Shown: positions 46,701 through 59,770 of the stretch, in pieces
How positions within the stretch are numbered: the stretch's first letter is position 1
How the letters are laid out: every line of letters begins with the position of its first letter
Assembly (NCBI GenBank): GCA_032622095.1
Contig: CP136069.1
Span: forward strand, 2,017,462-2,081,461
Source: Siphonodentalium dalli
Taxonomy: Eukaryota > Mollusca > Scaphopoda > Gadilida > Siphonodentaliidae
Direction of reading: 5' to 3'
Length of the DNA stretch: 64,000 nucleotides
Made by a program: the position numbers and the translations under genes
Notes under the pieces: generated by a model
Seen by the model: only the letters and a program-made list of their open reading frames with translations
Told to the model about the DNA's origin: nothing
The model's database searches: none

Positions 46701-47399
46701 CACCTGACAGTATTTAGGTGGGTCGATGTTGGGGAGATGGACTCACCTGACAGTATTTAGGTGGGTCGATGTTGGGGAGATGGACTCACCTGACAGTATT
46801 TAAGTGGGTCGATGTTGGGGAGATGGACTCACCTGACAGTATTTAGGTGGATCAACATGGGGAGATGAACTGACCTGACAGTATTTAGGTGGATCGGTGT
46901 TGGGGAGATGAACTGACCTGACAGTATTTAGGTGGATCGACGTGGGGGAGATGGACTCACCTGACAGTATTTAGGTGGATCAACATGGGGAGATGAACTG
47001 ACCTGACAGTATTTAGGTGGATCGATGTTGGGGAGATGAGCTGACCTGCCAGTATTTAGGTGGATCAACATGGGGAGATGGACTGACCTGATAGTATTTA
47101 GGTGGATCGACATGGGGAGATGAACTGACCTGACAGTATTTAGGTGGATCGTTGTTGGGGAGATGAGCTGACCTGCCAGTATTTAGGTGGATCAACATGG
47201 GGAGATGGACTGACCTGATAGTATTTAGGTGGATCGATGTTGTGGAGAGGAACTGACCTGACAGTATTTAGGTGGATCGATGTTGGGAAGATGAACTGAC
47301 CTGACAGTATTTAGGTGGATCGTTGTTGGGGAGATGGACTCACCTGACAGTATTTAGGTGGGTCGATGTTGGGGAGATGGACTCACCTGACAGTATTTA

Positions 47400-50300
47400 G
47401 GTGGGTCGATGTTGGGGAGATGGACTCACCTGACAGTATTTAAGTGGGTCGATGTTGGGGAGATGGACTCACCTGACAGTATTTAGGTGGATCAAGATGG
47501 GGAGATGAACTGACCTGATAGTATTTAGGTGGATCAACATGGGGAGATGAACTGACCTGACAGTATTTAGGTGGATCGATGTTGGGGAGATGAGCTGACC
47601 TGCCAGTATTTAGGTGGATCAACATGGGGAGATGGACTGACCTGATAGTATTTAGGTGGATCGACATGGGGAGATGAACTGACCTGACAGTATTTAGGTG
47701 GATCGATGTTGGGGAGATGAACTGACCTGACAGTATTTAGGTGGATCGATGTTGGGGAGATGAACTGACCTGACAGTATTTAGGTGGATCGATGTTGGGG
47801 AGATGAACTGACCTGACAGTATTTAGGTGGATCGATGTTGGGGAGATGAACTGACCTGACGGTATTTAGGTGGATCGATGTGTGGGAGATGGACTCACCT
47901 GACAGTATTTAGGTGAAACGATGTTAAGGAGATGGACTCACCTGGCAGTATTTAGGTGGATCGATGTTGGGGAGATGAACTGACCTGACAGTATTTAGGT
48001 GGATCGATGTTGGGGAGATGAACTGACCTGACAGTATTTAGGTGGATCGATGTTGGGAGATGAACTGACCTGACAGTATTTAGGTGGATCGATGTTGGGG
48101 AGATGAACTGACCTGATAGTATTTAGGTGGATCGATGTTAAGGAGATGGACTCACCTGACAGTATTTAGGTGGATCGATGTTAAGGAGATGGACTCACCT
48201 GGCAGTATTTAGGTGGATCGATGTTGGGGAGATGAACTCACCTGACAGTATTTAGGTGGATCGATGTTTTGGAGATGAACTCACCTGACAGTATTTAGGT
48301 GGATCGATGTTGGGGAGATGAACTGACCTGACAGTATTTAGGTGAATCGATGTTGGGGAGATGAACTCACCTGACAGTATTTAGGTGGATCGATGTTAAG
48401 GAGATGAACTCACCTGACAGTATTTAGGTGGATCGATGTTGGGGAGATGGACTCACCTGGCAGTATTTAGGTGGATCGATGTTGGGGAGATGAACTGACC
48501 TGGCAGTATTTAGGTGGATCGATGTTGGGGAGATGAACTGACCTGACAGTATTTAGGTGGATCGATGTTGGGGAGATGAACTGACCTGGCAGTATTTAGG
48601 TGGATCGATGTTGGGGAGATGAACTGACCTGACAGTATTTAGGTGGATCGATGTTGGGGAGATGAACTCACCTGACAGTATTTAGGTGGATCGATGTTGG
48701 GGAGATGAACTCACCTGACAGTATTTAGGTGTATCGATGTTGGGGAGATGGACTCACTTGACAGTATTTAGGTGGATCGATGTTAAGGAGATGAACTGAC
48801 CTGACAGTATTTAGGTGGTTCGATGTAGGGGAGATGAACTGACCTGACAGTATTTAGGTGGATCGATGTTGGGGAGATGAACTGACCTGACAGTATTTAG
48901 GTGGATCGATGTTGGGGAGATGAACTGACCTGACAGTATTTAGGTGGATCGATGTAGGGGAGATGGACTCACCTGTCAGTATTCAGGTGGATCGATGTTG
49001 GGGAGATGGACTCACTTGACAGTATTTAGGTGGATCGATGTTAAGGAGATGAACTGACCTGACAGTATTTAGGTGGATCGATGTAGGGGAGATGAACTGA
49101 CCTGACAGTATTTAGGTGGATCGATGTTGGGGAGATGAACTGACCTGACAGTATTTAGGTGGATCGATGTTGGGGAGATGAACTGACCTGACAGTATTTA
49201 GGTGGATCGATGTAGGGGAGATGGACTCACCTGGCAGTATTCAGGTGGATCGATGTTGGGGAGATGAACTCACCTGACAGTATTTAGGTGGATCGATGTT
49301 GGGGAGATGAACTGACCTGACAGTATTTAGGTGGATCGACGTGGGGGAAATGGACTCACCTGACAGTATCTAGGTGGATCGATGTTGGGGAGTTGAACTC
49401 ACCTGACAGTATTTAGGTGGATCGATGTTGGGGAGATGAACTGACCTGACAGTATTTAGGTGGATCGACGTGGGGGAGATGAACTCACCTGACAGTATTT
49501 AGGTGGATCGATGTTGGGGAGTTGAACTGACCTGACAGTATTTAGGTGGATCGATGTTGGGGAGATGGACTCACCTGACAGTATTTAGGTGGATCGATGT
49601 TGGGGAGATGAACTGACCTGACAGTATTTAGGTGGATCGATGTTGGGGAGATGAACTGACCTGACAGTATTTAGGGGGATCGATGTTGGGGAGATGAACT
49701 GACCTGACAGTATTTAGGTGGATCGATGTTGGGGAGATGAACTGACCTGACAGTATTTAGGTGGATCGATGTTAAGGAGATGGACTCACCTGGCAGTATT
49801 TAGGTGGATCGATGTTGGGGAGATGAACTGACCTGACAGTATTTTGGTGGATCGATGTTGGGGAGATGAACTGACCTGGCAGTATTTAGGTGGATCGACG
49901 TGGGGGAGATGAACTGACCTGACAGTATTTAGGTGGATCGATGTTGGGGAGATGAACTGACCTGACAGTATTTAGGTGGATCGATGTTGGGGAGATGAAC
50001 TCACCTGACAGTATTTAGGTGGATCGATGTTGGGGAGATGAACTGACCTGACAGTATTTAGATGGATAGTCGTGGGGAGATGCACTGACCTGACAGTATT
50101 TAGCTGGATCGATGTTGGGGAGATGAACTGACCTGACAGTATTTAGCTGGATCGATGTTGGGGAGATGAACTGACCTGACATTATTTAGGTGGATCGATG
50201 TTGGGGAGATGAACTGACCTGACAGTATTTAGGTGGATCGATGTTGGGGAGATGAACTGACCTGACAGTATTTAGGTGGATCGATGTTGGGGAGATGAAC

Positions 50301-53300
50301 TGACCTGACAGTATTTAGGTGGATCGATGTTGGGGAGATGAACTGACCTGACAGTATTTAGGTGGATCGATGTTGGGGAGATGAACTGACCTGACAGTAT
50401 TTAGGTGGATCGATGTTGGGGAGATGAACTGACCTGGCAGTATTTAGGTGGATCGATGTTGGGGAGATGAACTGACCTGACAGTATTTAGGTGGATCGAT
50501 GTTGGGGAGATGAACTGACCTGACAGTATTTAGGTGGATCGATGATGGGGAGATGGACTCACCTGACAGTATTTAGGTGGATCGATGTTGGGGAGATGAA
50601 CTGACCTGACAGTATTTAGGTGGATCGATGTTAAGGAGATGGACTCACCTGGCAGTATTTAGGTGGATCGATGTTGGGGAGATGAACTCACCTGACAGTA
50701 TTTAGGTGGATCGATGTTCGGGAGAGGGACTGGCCTGACAGTATTTAGGTGGATCGATGTTGGGGAGATGGACTCACCTGACAGTATTTAGGTGGATCGA
50801 TGTTGGGGAGATGAACTGACCTGACAGTATTTAGGTGGATCGATGTTAAGGAGATGGACTCACCTGACAGTATTTAGGTGGATCGATGTTGGGGAGATGG
50901 ACTCACTTGACAGTATTTAGGTGGATCGATGTTGGGAGATGGACTCACCTGACTGTATTTAGGTGGATCGATGTTGGGAGATGGACTCACCTGACAGTAT
51001 TTAGGTGGATCGATGTTGGGAGATGGACTCACCTGACAGTATTTAGGTGGATCGATGTTGGGGAGATGGACTCACCTGACAGTATTTAGGTGGATCAACA
51101 TGGGGAGATGAACTGACCTGACAGTATTTAGGTGGATCGATGTTGGGGAGATGAACTGACCTGACAGTATTTAGGTGGATCGATGTTGGGGAGATGAACT
51201 GATCTGACAGTATTTAGGTGGATCGATGTTGGGGAGATGAACTGACCTGACAGTATTTAGGTGGATCAACATGGAGAGATGAACTCACCTGACAGTATTT
51301 AGGTGGATCGATGTTGGGGAGATGAACTGACCTGACAGTATTTAGGTGGATCGATGTTGGGGAGATGAACTGGCCTGACAGTATTTAGGTGGATCGATGT
51401 TGTGGAGAGGGACTCACCTGACAGTATTTAGGTGGATCGATGTTGTGGAGAGGGACTCACCTGACAGTATTTAGGTGGATCGATGTTGGGGAGATGAACT
51501 GACCTGACAGTATTTAGGTGGATCGATGTTGGGGAGATGAACTGACCTGACAGTATTTAGGTGGATCGATGTTGGGGAGATGAACTGGCCTGACAGTATT
51601 TAGGTGGATCCATGTTGGTGAGATGAACTGACCTGACAGTATTTAGGTGGATCGATGTTGGGGAGATGAACTGACCTGACAGTATTTAGGTGGATCGATG
51701 TTGGGGAGATGAACTGGCCTGACAGTATTTAGGTGGATCCATGTTGGTGAGATGAACTGACCTGACAGTATTTAGGTGGATCGATGTTGGGGAGATGAAC
51801 TGGCCTGACAGTATTTAGGTGGATCCATGTTGGTGAGATGAACTGACCTGACAGTATTTAGGTGGATCGATGTTGGGGAGATGAACTGACCTGACAGTAT
51901 TTAGGTGGATCGATGTTGGTGAGATGGACTGATCTGACAGTATTTAGGTGGATCGATGTTGGGGAGATGGACTCACCTGACAGTATTTAGGTGGATCGAT
52001 GTTGGGGAGATGAACTGACCTGACAGTATTTAGGTGGATCGATGTTGGGGAGATGAACTGACCTGACAGTATTTAGGTGGATCGATGTTGGTGAGATGGA
52101 CTGATCTGACAGTATTTAGGTGGATCGATGTTGTGGAGATGAACTCACCTGACAGTATTTAGGTGGATCGATGTTGGTGAGATGAACTGACCTGACAGTA
52201 TTTAGGTGGGTCGATGTTGGGGAGATGGACTCACCTGACAGTATTTAAGTGGGTCGATGTTGGGGAGATGGACTCACCTGACAGTATTTAGGTGGATCAA
52301 GATGGGGAGATGAACTGACCTGATAGTATTTAGGTGGATCAACATGGGGAGATGAACTGACCTGACAGTATTTAGGTGGATCGATGTTGGGGAGATGAGC
52401 TGACCTGCCAGTATTTAGGTGGATCAACATGGGGAGATGGACTGACCTGATAGTATTTAGGTGGATCGACATGGGGAGATGAACTGACCTGACAGTATTT
52501 AGGTGGATCGATGTTGGGGAGATGAACTGACCTGGCAGTATTTAGGTGGATCGATGTTGGGGAGATGAACTGACCTGACAGTATTTAGGTGGATCGATGT
52601 TGGGGAGATGAACTGACCTGACAGTATTTAGGTGGATCGATGTTGGGGAGATGAACTGACCTGACGGTATTTAGGTGGATCGATGTGTGGGAGATGGACT
52701 CACCTGACAGTATTTAGGTGAAACGATGTTAAGGAGATGGACTCACCTGGCAGTATTTAGGTGGATCGATGTTGGGGAGATGAACTGACCTGACAGTATT
52801 TAGGTGGATCGATGTTGGGGAGATGAACTGACCTGACAGTATTTAGGTGGATCGATGTTGGGAGATGAACTGACCTGACAGTATTTAGGTGGATCGATGT
52901 TTGGGAGATGAACTGACCTGACAGTATTTAGGTGGATCGATGTTAAGGAGATGGACTCACCTGACAGTATTTAGGTGGATCGATGTTAAGGAGATGGACT
53001 CACCTGGCAGTATTTAGGTGGATCGATGTTGGGGAGATGAACTCACCTGACAGTATTTAGGTGGATCGATGTTTTGGAGATGAACTCACCTGACAGTATT
53101 TAGGTGGATCGATGTTGGGGAGATGAACTGACCTGACAGTATTTAGGTGGATCGATGTTGGGGAGATGAACTCACCTGACAGTATTTAGGTGGATCGATG
53201 TTAAGGAGATGAACTCACCTGACAGTATTTAGGTGGATCGATGTTGGGGAGATGGACTCACCTGGCAGTATTTAGGTGGATCGATGTTGGGGAGATGAAC

Positions 53301-56300
53301 TGACCTGGCAGTATTTAGGTGGATCGATGTTGGGGAGATGAACTGACCTGACAGTATTTAGGTGGATCGATGTTGGGGAGATGAACTGACCTGGCAGTAT
53401 TTAGGTGGATCGATGTTGGGGAGATGAACTGACCTGACAGTATTTAGGTGGATCGATGTTGGGGAGATGAACTCACCTGACAGTATTTAGGTGGATCGAT
53501 GTTGGGGAGATGAACTCACCTGACAGTATTTAGGTGTATCGATGTTGGGGAGATGGACTCACTTGACAGTATTTAGGTGGATCGATGTTAAGGAGATGAA
53601 CTGACCTGACAGTATTTAGGTGGTTCGATGTAGGGGAGATGAACTGACCTGACAGTATTTAGGTGGATCGATGTTGGGTAGATGAACTGACCTGACAGTA
53701 TTTAGGTGGATCGATGTTGGGGAGATGAACTGACCTGACAGTATTTAGGTGGATCGATGTAGGGGAGATGGACTCACCTGGCAGTATTCAGGTGGATCGA
53801 TGTTGGGGAGATGGACTCACTTGACAGTATTTAGGTGGATCGATGTTAAGGAGATGAACTGACCTGACAGTATTTAGGTGGATCGATGTAGGGGAGATGA
53901 ACTGACCTGACAGTATTTAGGTGGATCGATGTTGGGGAGATGAACTGACCTGACAGTATTTAGGTGGATCGATGTTGGGGAGATGAACTGACCTGACAGT
54001 ATTTAGGTGGATCGATGTAGGGGAGATGGACTCACCTGGCAGTATTCAGGTGGATCGATGTTGGGGAGATGAACTCACCTGACAGTATTTAGGTGGATCG
54101 ATGTTGGGGAGATGAACTGACCTGACAGTATTTAGGTGGATCGACGTGGGGAAAATGGACTCACCTGACAGTATCTAGGTGGATCGATGTTGGGGAGTTG
54201 AACTCACCTGACAGTATTTAGGTTGATCGATGTTGGGGAGATGAACTGACCTGACAGTATTTAGGTGGATCGACGTGGGGGAGATGAACTCACCTGACAG
54301 TATTTAGGTGGATCGATGTTGGGGAGTTGAACTGACCTGACAGTATTTAGGTGGATCGATGTTGGGGAGATGGACTCACCTGACAGTATTTAGGTGGATC
54401 GATGTTGGGGAGATGAACTGACCTGACAGTATTTAGGTGGATCGATGTTGGGGAGATGAACTGACCTGACAGTATTTAGGGGGATCGATGTTGTGGAGAT
54501 GAACTGACCTGACAGTATTTAGGTGGATCGATGTTGGGGAGATGAACTGACCTGACAGTATTTAGGTGGATCGATGTTAAGGAGATGGACTCACCTGGCA
54601 GTATTTAGGTGGATCGATGTTGGGGAGATGAACTGACCTGACAGTATTTAGATGGATAGTCGTGGGGAGATGCACTGACCTGACAGTATTTAGCTGGATC
54701 GATGTTGGGGAGATGAACTGACCTGACAGTATTTAGCTGGATCGATGTTGGGGAGATGAACTGACCTGACATTATTTAGGTGGATCGATGTTGGGGAGAT
54801 GAACTCACCTGACAGTATTTAGCTGGATCGATGTTGGGGAGATGAACTGACCTGACAGTATTTAGGTGGATCGATGTTGGGGAGATGAACTGACCTGACA
54901 GTATTTAGGTGGATCGATGTTGGGGAGATGAACTGACCTGACAGTATTTAGGTGGATCGATGTTGGGGAGATGAACTGACCTGACAGTATTTAGGTGGAT
55001 CGATGTTGGGGAGATGAACTGACCTGACAGTATTTAGGTGGATCGATGTTGGGGAGATGAACTGACCTGACAGTATTTAGGTGGATCGATGTTGGGGAGA
55101 TGGACTCACCTGACAGTATTTAGGTGGATCGATGTTGGGGAGATGAACTGACCTGACAGTATTTAGGTGGATCGATGTTAAGGAGATGGACTCACCTGGC
55201 AGTATTTAGGTGGATCGATGTTGGGGAGATGAACTCACCTGACAGTATTTAGGTGGATCGATGTTCGGGAGAGGGACTGGCCTGACAGTATTTAGGTGGA
55301 TCGATGTTGGGGAGATGGACTCACCTGACAGTATTTAGGTGGATCGATGTTGGGGAGATGAACTGACCTGACAGTATTTAGGTGGATCGATGTTAAGGAG
55401 ATGGACTCACCTGACAGTATTTAGGTGGATCGATGTTGGGGAGATGGACTCACTTGACAGTATTTAGGTGGATCGATGTTGGGAGATGGACTCACCTGAC
55501 TGTATTTAGGTGGATCGATGTTGGGAGATGGACTCACCTGACAGTATTTAGGTGGATCGATGTTGGGAGATGGACTCACCTGACAGTATTTAGGTGGATC
55601 GATGTTGGGGAGATGGACTCACCTGACAGTATTTAGGTGGATCAACATGGGGAGATGAACTGACCTGACAGTATTTAGGTGGATCGATGTTGGGGAGATG
55701 AACTGACCTGACAGTATTTAGGTGGATCGATGTTGGGGAGATGAACTGATCTGACAGTATTTAGGTGGATCGATGTTGGGGAGATGAACTGACCTGACAG
55801 TATTTAGGTGGATCAACATGGAGAGATGAACTCACCTGACAGTATTTAGGTGGATCGATGTTGGGGAGATGAACTGACCTGACAGTATTTAGGTGGATCG
55901 ATGTTGGGGAGATGAACTGGCCTGACAGTATTTAGGTGGATCGATGTTGTGGAGAGGGACTCACCTGACAGTATTTAGGTGGATCGATGTTGTGGAGAGG
56001 GACTCACCTGACAGTATTTAGGTGGATCGATGTTGGGGAGATGAACTGACCTGACAGTATTTAGGTGGATCGATGTTGGGGAGATGAACTGACCTGACAG
56101 TATTTAGGTGGATCGATGTTGGGGAGATGAACTGGCCTGACAGTATTTAGGTGGATCCATGTTGGTGAGATGAACTGACCTGACAGTATTTAGGTGGATC
56201 GATGTTGGGGAGATGAACTGACCTGACAGTATTTAGGTGGATCGATGTTGGGGAGATGAATTGGCCTGACAGTATTTAGGTGGATCCATGTTGGTGAGAT

Positions 56301-57190
56301 GAACTGACCTGACAGTATTTAGGTGGATCGATGTTGGGGAGATGAACTGGCCTGACAGTATTTAGGTGGATCCATGTTGGTGAGATGAACTGACCTGACA
56401 GTATTTAGGTGGATCGATGTTGGGGAGATGAACTGACCTGACAGTATTTAGGTGGATCGATGTTGGTGAGATGGACTGATCTGACAGTATTTAGGTGGAT
56501 CGATGTTGGGGAGATGGACTCACCTGACAGTATTTAGGTGGATCGATGTTGGGGAGATGAACTGACCTGACAGTATTTAGGTGGATCGATGTTGGGGAGA
56601 TGAACTGACCTGACAGTATTTAGGTGGATCGATGTTGGTGAGATGGACTGATCTGACAGTATTTAGGTGGATCGATGTTGTGGAGATGAACTGACCTGAC
56701 AGTATTTAGGTGGATCGATGTTGGGGAGATGGACTCACCTGACAGTATTTAGGTGGATCGATGTTGGTGAGATGAACTGATCTGACAGTATTTAGGTGGA
56801 TCGATGTTGTGGAGATGAACTGACCTGACAGTATTTAGGTGGATCGTTGTTGGTGAGATGAACTGACCTGACAGTATTTAGGTGGATCGATGTTGGGGAG
56901 ATGGACTCACCTGACAGTATTTAGGTGGATCGATGTTGGTGAGATGGACTGATCTGACAGTATTTAGGTGGATCGATGTTGTGGAGATGAACTGACCTGA
57001 CAGTATTTAGGTGGATCGATGTTGGTGAGATGAACTGACCTGACAGTATTTAGGTTGATCGATGTTGGTGAGATGAACTGACCTGACAGTATTTAGGTTG
57101 ATCGATGTTGGTGAGATGAACTGATCTGACAGTATTTAGGTGGATCGATGTTGGGGAGATGGACTCACCTGACAGTATTTAGGTGGATCG
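47400..57190. repeat. 4.8-kb segmental tandem duplication inside the 43-bp array
   Basis: 47,400-52,205 and 52,205-56,7xx share rare variants in the same order: TTTAAGTGGGTCG (47,440 and 52,246), ATGTTTTGGAG (48,265 and 53,071), GTGTATCGATG (48,730 and 53,535), TAGTCGTGGGGAGATGCAC (50,068 and 54,659) and a set of four 42-bp units (50,920 and 55,467). The offset falls from about 4,805 to 4,590 to 4,547, i.e. five units then one unit were lost from the second copy (or gained in the first). Confidence 0.85.
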
Positions 57191-57264
57191 ACGTGGGGGA
57201 AGATGAACGATAGAGATTCCATGTCATCACAAGAGTCTAGATTAGATGATGACAAACATCTCAG

Positions 57265-57594
57265 AAGAATAGTGTAGAAATGTGTTGATACCGGAGGTTC
57301 GTCAGTGGTGTAGCTGAAATCAGAGGTAATAATAGTGTAGAAATGTGTTGATACCGGAGGTTCGTCAGTGGTGAAGCTGAAATCAGAGGTAAGAATAGTG
57401 TAGAAATGTGTTGATACCGGCGGTTCGTCAGTGGTGTAGCTGAAATCAGAGGTAAGAATAGTGTAGAAATGTGTTGATACCGGAGGTTCGTCAGTGGTGT
57501 AGCTGAAATCAGAGGTAAGAATAGTGTAGAACTGTGTTGATACCGGCGGTTCCTCAGTGGTGTAGATGAAATCAGAGGTAATAAGAATGTATTA
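57265..57594. repeat. 63-bp tandem repeat, about 5 copies
   Basis: Units start at 57,271, 57,334, 57,397 and so on (spacing 63), each with GTGTAGAAATGTGTTGATACC, GGTTCGTCAGTGG and AGCTGAAATCAGAGGTAA. As 63 = 21 codons, a minus-strand frame stays open across all copies and beyond (57,261-57,893, 210 codons). Its composition (Leu/Thr/Ser repeats) does not resemble a known protein. A lone related piece lies at 58,165-58,195. Confidence 0.9.
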
Positions 57595-57730
57595 AAAATA
57601 ACAACATTCATCACCACAGAAGGTCTTTGAGCAACTGAAGGTAGAGATAACACGTACGACTCTAATAAATACAGATCATACATGATGAAATTATGTTCAG
57701 AAGCATGCCTGGATATAGTGTCTGACATGT

Positions 57731-57823
57731 GCAGAATGAGGTCCCCAGAGGCTGAACTTAGTGATGATATACACCATGGTGGACTAGCTTCACCAAATTC
57801 ACCCTCTGGGAACCTCATTCTGC
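57731..57823. repeat. AGAATGAGG hairpin element, copy 1
   Basis: An imperfect inverted repeat of about 93 bp: GCAGAATGAGGTCCCCAGAG at the start and CTCTGGGAACCTCATTCTGC at the end. One of five related hairpins in 57.7-63.0 kb. Confidence 0.85.
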
Positions 57824-58022
57824 TTGGGCCTGATCTACTATGGGAGAACAAGGATAAGATTGAAGTTCCCCAGTTGAAGTTGGTGACATTCACCCATTAG
57901 TCACCTCAATTATGCAGTATATCTTCTGCAAATTAGGGCTTATAGAAACTGACAAAAGGGAAAAAGTAACTAAAACAATGTTAATTTGAGACTATAGATA
58001 CTTCTCAGAAGATGAGGCCTAA

Positions 58023-58113
58023 GCAGAATGAGGACCACAGAGGGTGAATTTGGTGATGCTATCCCGCTATGTTGGAGTGTCACAAAATTCACCCACTGGG
58101 GACCTCATTCTGC
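58023..58113. repeat. AGAATGAGG hairpin element, copy 2
   Basis: GCAGAATGAGGACCACAGAG and ACTGGGGACCTCATTCTGC ends, with the GGTGAATTTGGTGATGCTA inner arm. The 120 bp before it (57,900-58,022) match 62,785-62,923, before copy 5. Confidence 0.85.
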
Positions 58114-58376
58114 AAATGTCAGACACACTTTATCCAGACTTGTTTAGAACTGTGTGGAGAATGGAGTATAGGTGCTGTGGCTGAAATCAGAGATCCCATT
58201 CAAGATGCGATGGTATTGCAGTTAAAATAGTCACATTCGTTAAAACCGCCATAAACAGGAAAATATTATATTATAGATGAACATTGTTCTTATACCAATC
58301 ATAACTATGGCGTACATTTCATGTTATTGTCATGTTAGTACTCTGTGTTACGTAAAAAAATGTCATGGTATGTAAA

Positions 58377-58605
58377 CAAACATTACACAATGAGTATGCG
58401 ATAAGCAAAACACTCAACACCGGGGAGCCCCCACAAATGAACTTTGATTTAAAATGCCACCAAGTTGTGTACAACAAACCAGTATAGCGCTCGCTAATCC
58501 TCGCCTCTCAATATTTTGGTGTTGAATGGGTAACCCTGAATCACTCTCCGAAAAACATTGCCATGGTGTTGAATGTTTTGCTTATCACTCAATGTTTACG
58601 TGCTG
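58377..58605. repeat. Foldback repeat, about 40-bp arms
   Basis: GCGATAAGCAAAACACTCAAC (58,400-58,420) pairs with GTTGAATGTTTTGCTTATC (58,571-58,590). The outer parts AAACATTACACAATGAG and CTCAATGTTT extend the match. Probably a small foldback element. Confidence 0.65.
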
Positions 58606-59057
58606 GATATAAACAAACCCCCGGCTCACACAAAGTGTGTTTTGTGGATAACATCGCATTCCTACTATCATTATACTATAATATTAGAATATTCTTTATG
58701 AAATTTTCATAAGTTGGTAGCTGTTATTTCAAAACTATATCCTATAACAAAGGCCACCCGTGCCCTTTAAGCATGTAAAAGATACATAACACAACATACA
58801 TAACGATAGTTCTGAAGCGGAGGGAGTCTGGGACCTAGTTGATACTGCAGTGAAAATGTCTACACTAACGATATAACTAGTGTGTAACAAATACATAACA
58901 CAACATGCTTAGAAGGTGTGAGGACAAAACCAAATCCAATTATACAACAATCGTACATTTTACACCATATAGGACATTATTACTTTAGTATCCATGGCAA
59001 CCATCAGAGAAACAATAGGCATTACAAGCTGAGACATCATGATTTACTTTGTCATTT
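58606..59057. other. ENPP intron sequence, no exon recognised
   Basis: AT-rich. A short AACACAACAT-containing word repeats near 58,790 and 58,890. No coding signal. Confidence 0.4.
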
Positions 59058-59149
59058 GGAGAATGAGGTCCCCATAGGGTGAATTTAGTGACACTATCCT
59101 GCATAGTGGGCTAGCATCACCAAATTCACCCGCTAGGACCTCATTACGC
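59058..59149. repeat. AGAATGAGG hairpin element, copy 3
   Basis: GAGAATGAGGTCCCCATAG start, GGTGAATTTAGTGA inner arm, and ATCACCAAATTCACC with GGACCTCATTACGC at the end. Confidence 0.8.
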
Positions 59150-59266
59150 ATGGCCTCATCTGCTATGGGAGTGTGGTCGATCTGCATTCCTTCGCTGCAG
59201 TTTTTGTTACAAACGTTATATTCATTCACAAATCTCAACTTATCTCTGGTAATCATATATAGAGGA

Positions 59267-59405
59267 TCTCAAACGAGTTACTATTTTATACGGAATTTAT
59301 CAACCGAGTTCACTAAATTCGATTTGAACCGAGGTTTACCGAGGCTCAATTAGAATTTAGTGGACGAGGTTGATAAATTACGTATAAAATAGAACGAGTT
59401 TGAGA
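59267..59405. repeat. Foldback repeat, 53-bp arms
   Basis: 59,267-59,319 (TCTCAAAC, ACTATTTTATACG, AATTTATCAACC) is the imperfect reverse complement of 59,353-59,405, around a 33-bp centre. A second pair of arms, TTTATCACATGAT (about 59,410) and ATCATGTGATAAAT (about 59,567), follows directly, giving two adjacent foldbacks. Confidence 0.85.
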
Positions 59406-59770
59406 TACTTTTTATCACATGATCATATAATCGCTAAAATTTGATCGAAAACAACAATTAACTGCAGCCAGCGATCATTGTCCCAAAGAGCAGCTTGACG
59501 TCATTGCACGCGACGATATTACACGTGTCTATTACGCTCGAATATTACATCGGAAAATAGTGCTAATCATGTGATAAATATAGTTAATCTTTTTCTCCAT
59601 TTAATTGGCGTAATTTATCTAAGGTTTAATAACACATTTTGTGCAGACTTTTAGCTCTGTTCAAAATGTACGCAATTTGTACTGCCCTGTCGAATGCGGT
59701 AGATAGGAATGATCCGATTGGTCGGTTCTCTGTGGTTCGAGATGTCCGTTCTGGTCTGTGATTGGTCAGA

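Larger units (their letters stand above)
40086..57195. repeat. 17.1-kb minisatellite array, 43-bp unit, about 400 copies
   Basis: The unit GGTGGATCGATGTTGGGGAG + ATGAACTGACCTGACAGTATTTA is repeated almost without interruption. Common variants: CACCTGA against GACCTGA, ATGGAC against ATGAAC, ATCAACATGGGG against ATCGATGTTGGGG, TTAAGGAG for TTGGGGAG. Two units near 41,161 and 41,291 and the very last one (57,188) share an aberrant GACGTGGGGGAAGATGAA tail ending ATTCCAT. As 43 is not a multiple of 3, the three frames rotate every unit and any long frame is an artefact. The array lies between two ENPP-like exons on the minus strand. Confidence 0.97.

Noticed and set aside
40086-57195. Open frames with repeated peptides across the 43-bp array, both strands
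   Set aside because: A 43-bp unit rotates through all three frames, so frames stay open only where stops happen to be missing; no start context or domain.
57900-57945. Short minus-strand exon after a strong polypyrimidine acceptor
   Set aside because: No frame gives ENPP-like residues and the sequence is part of a duplicated repeat also present at 62,790.
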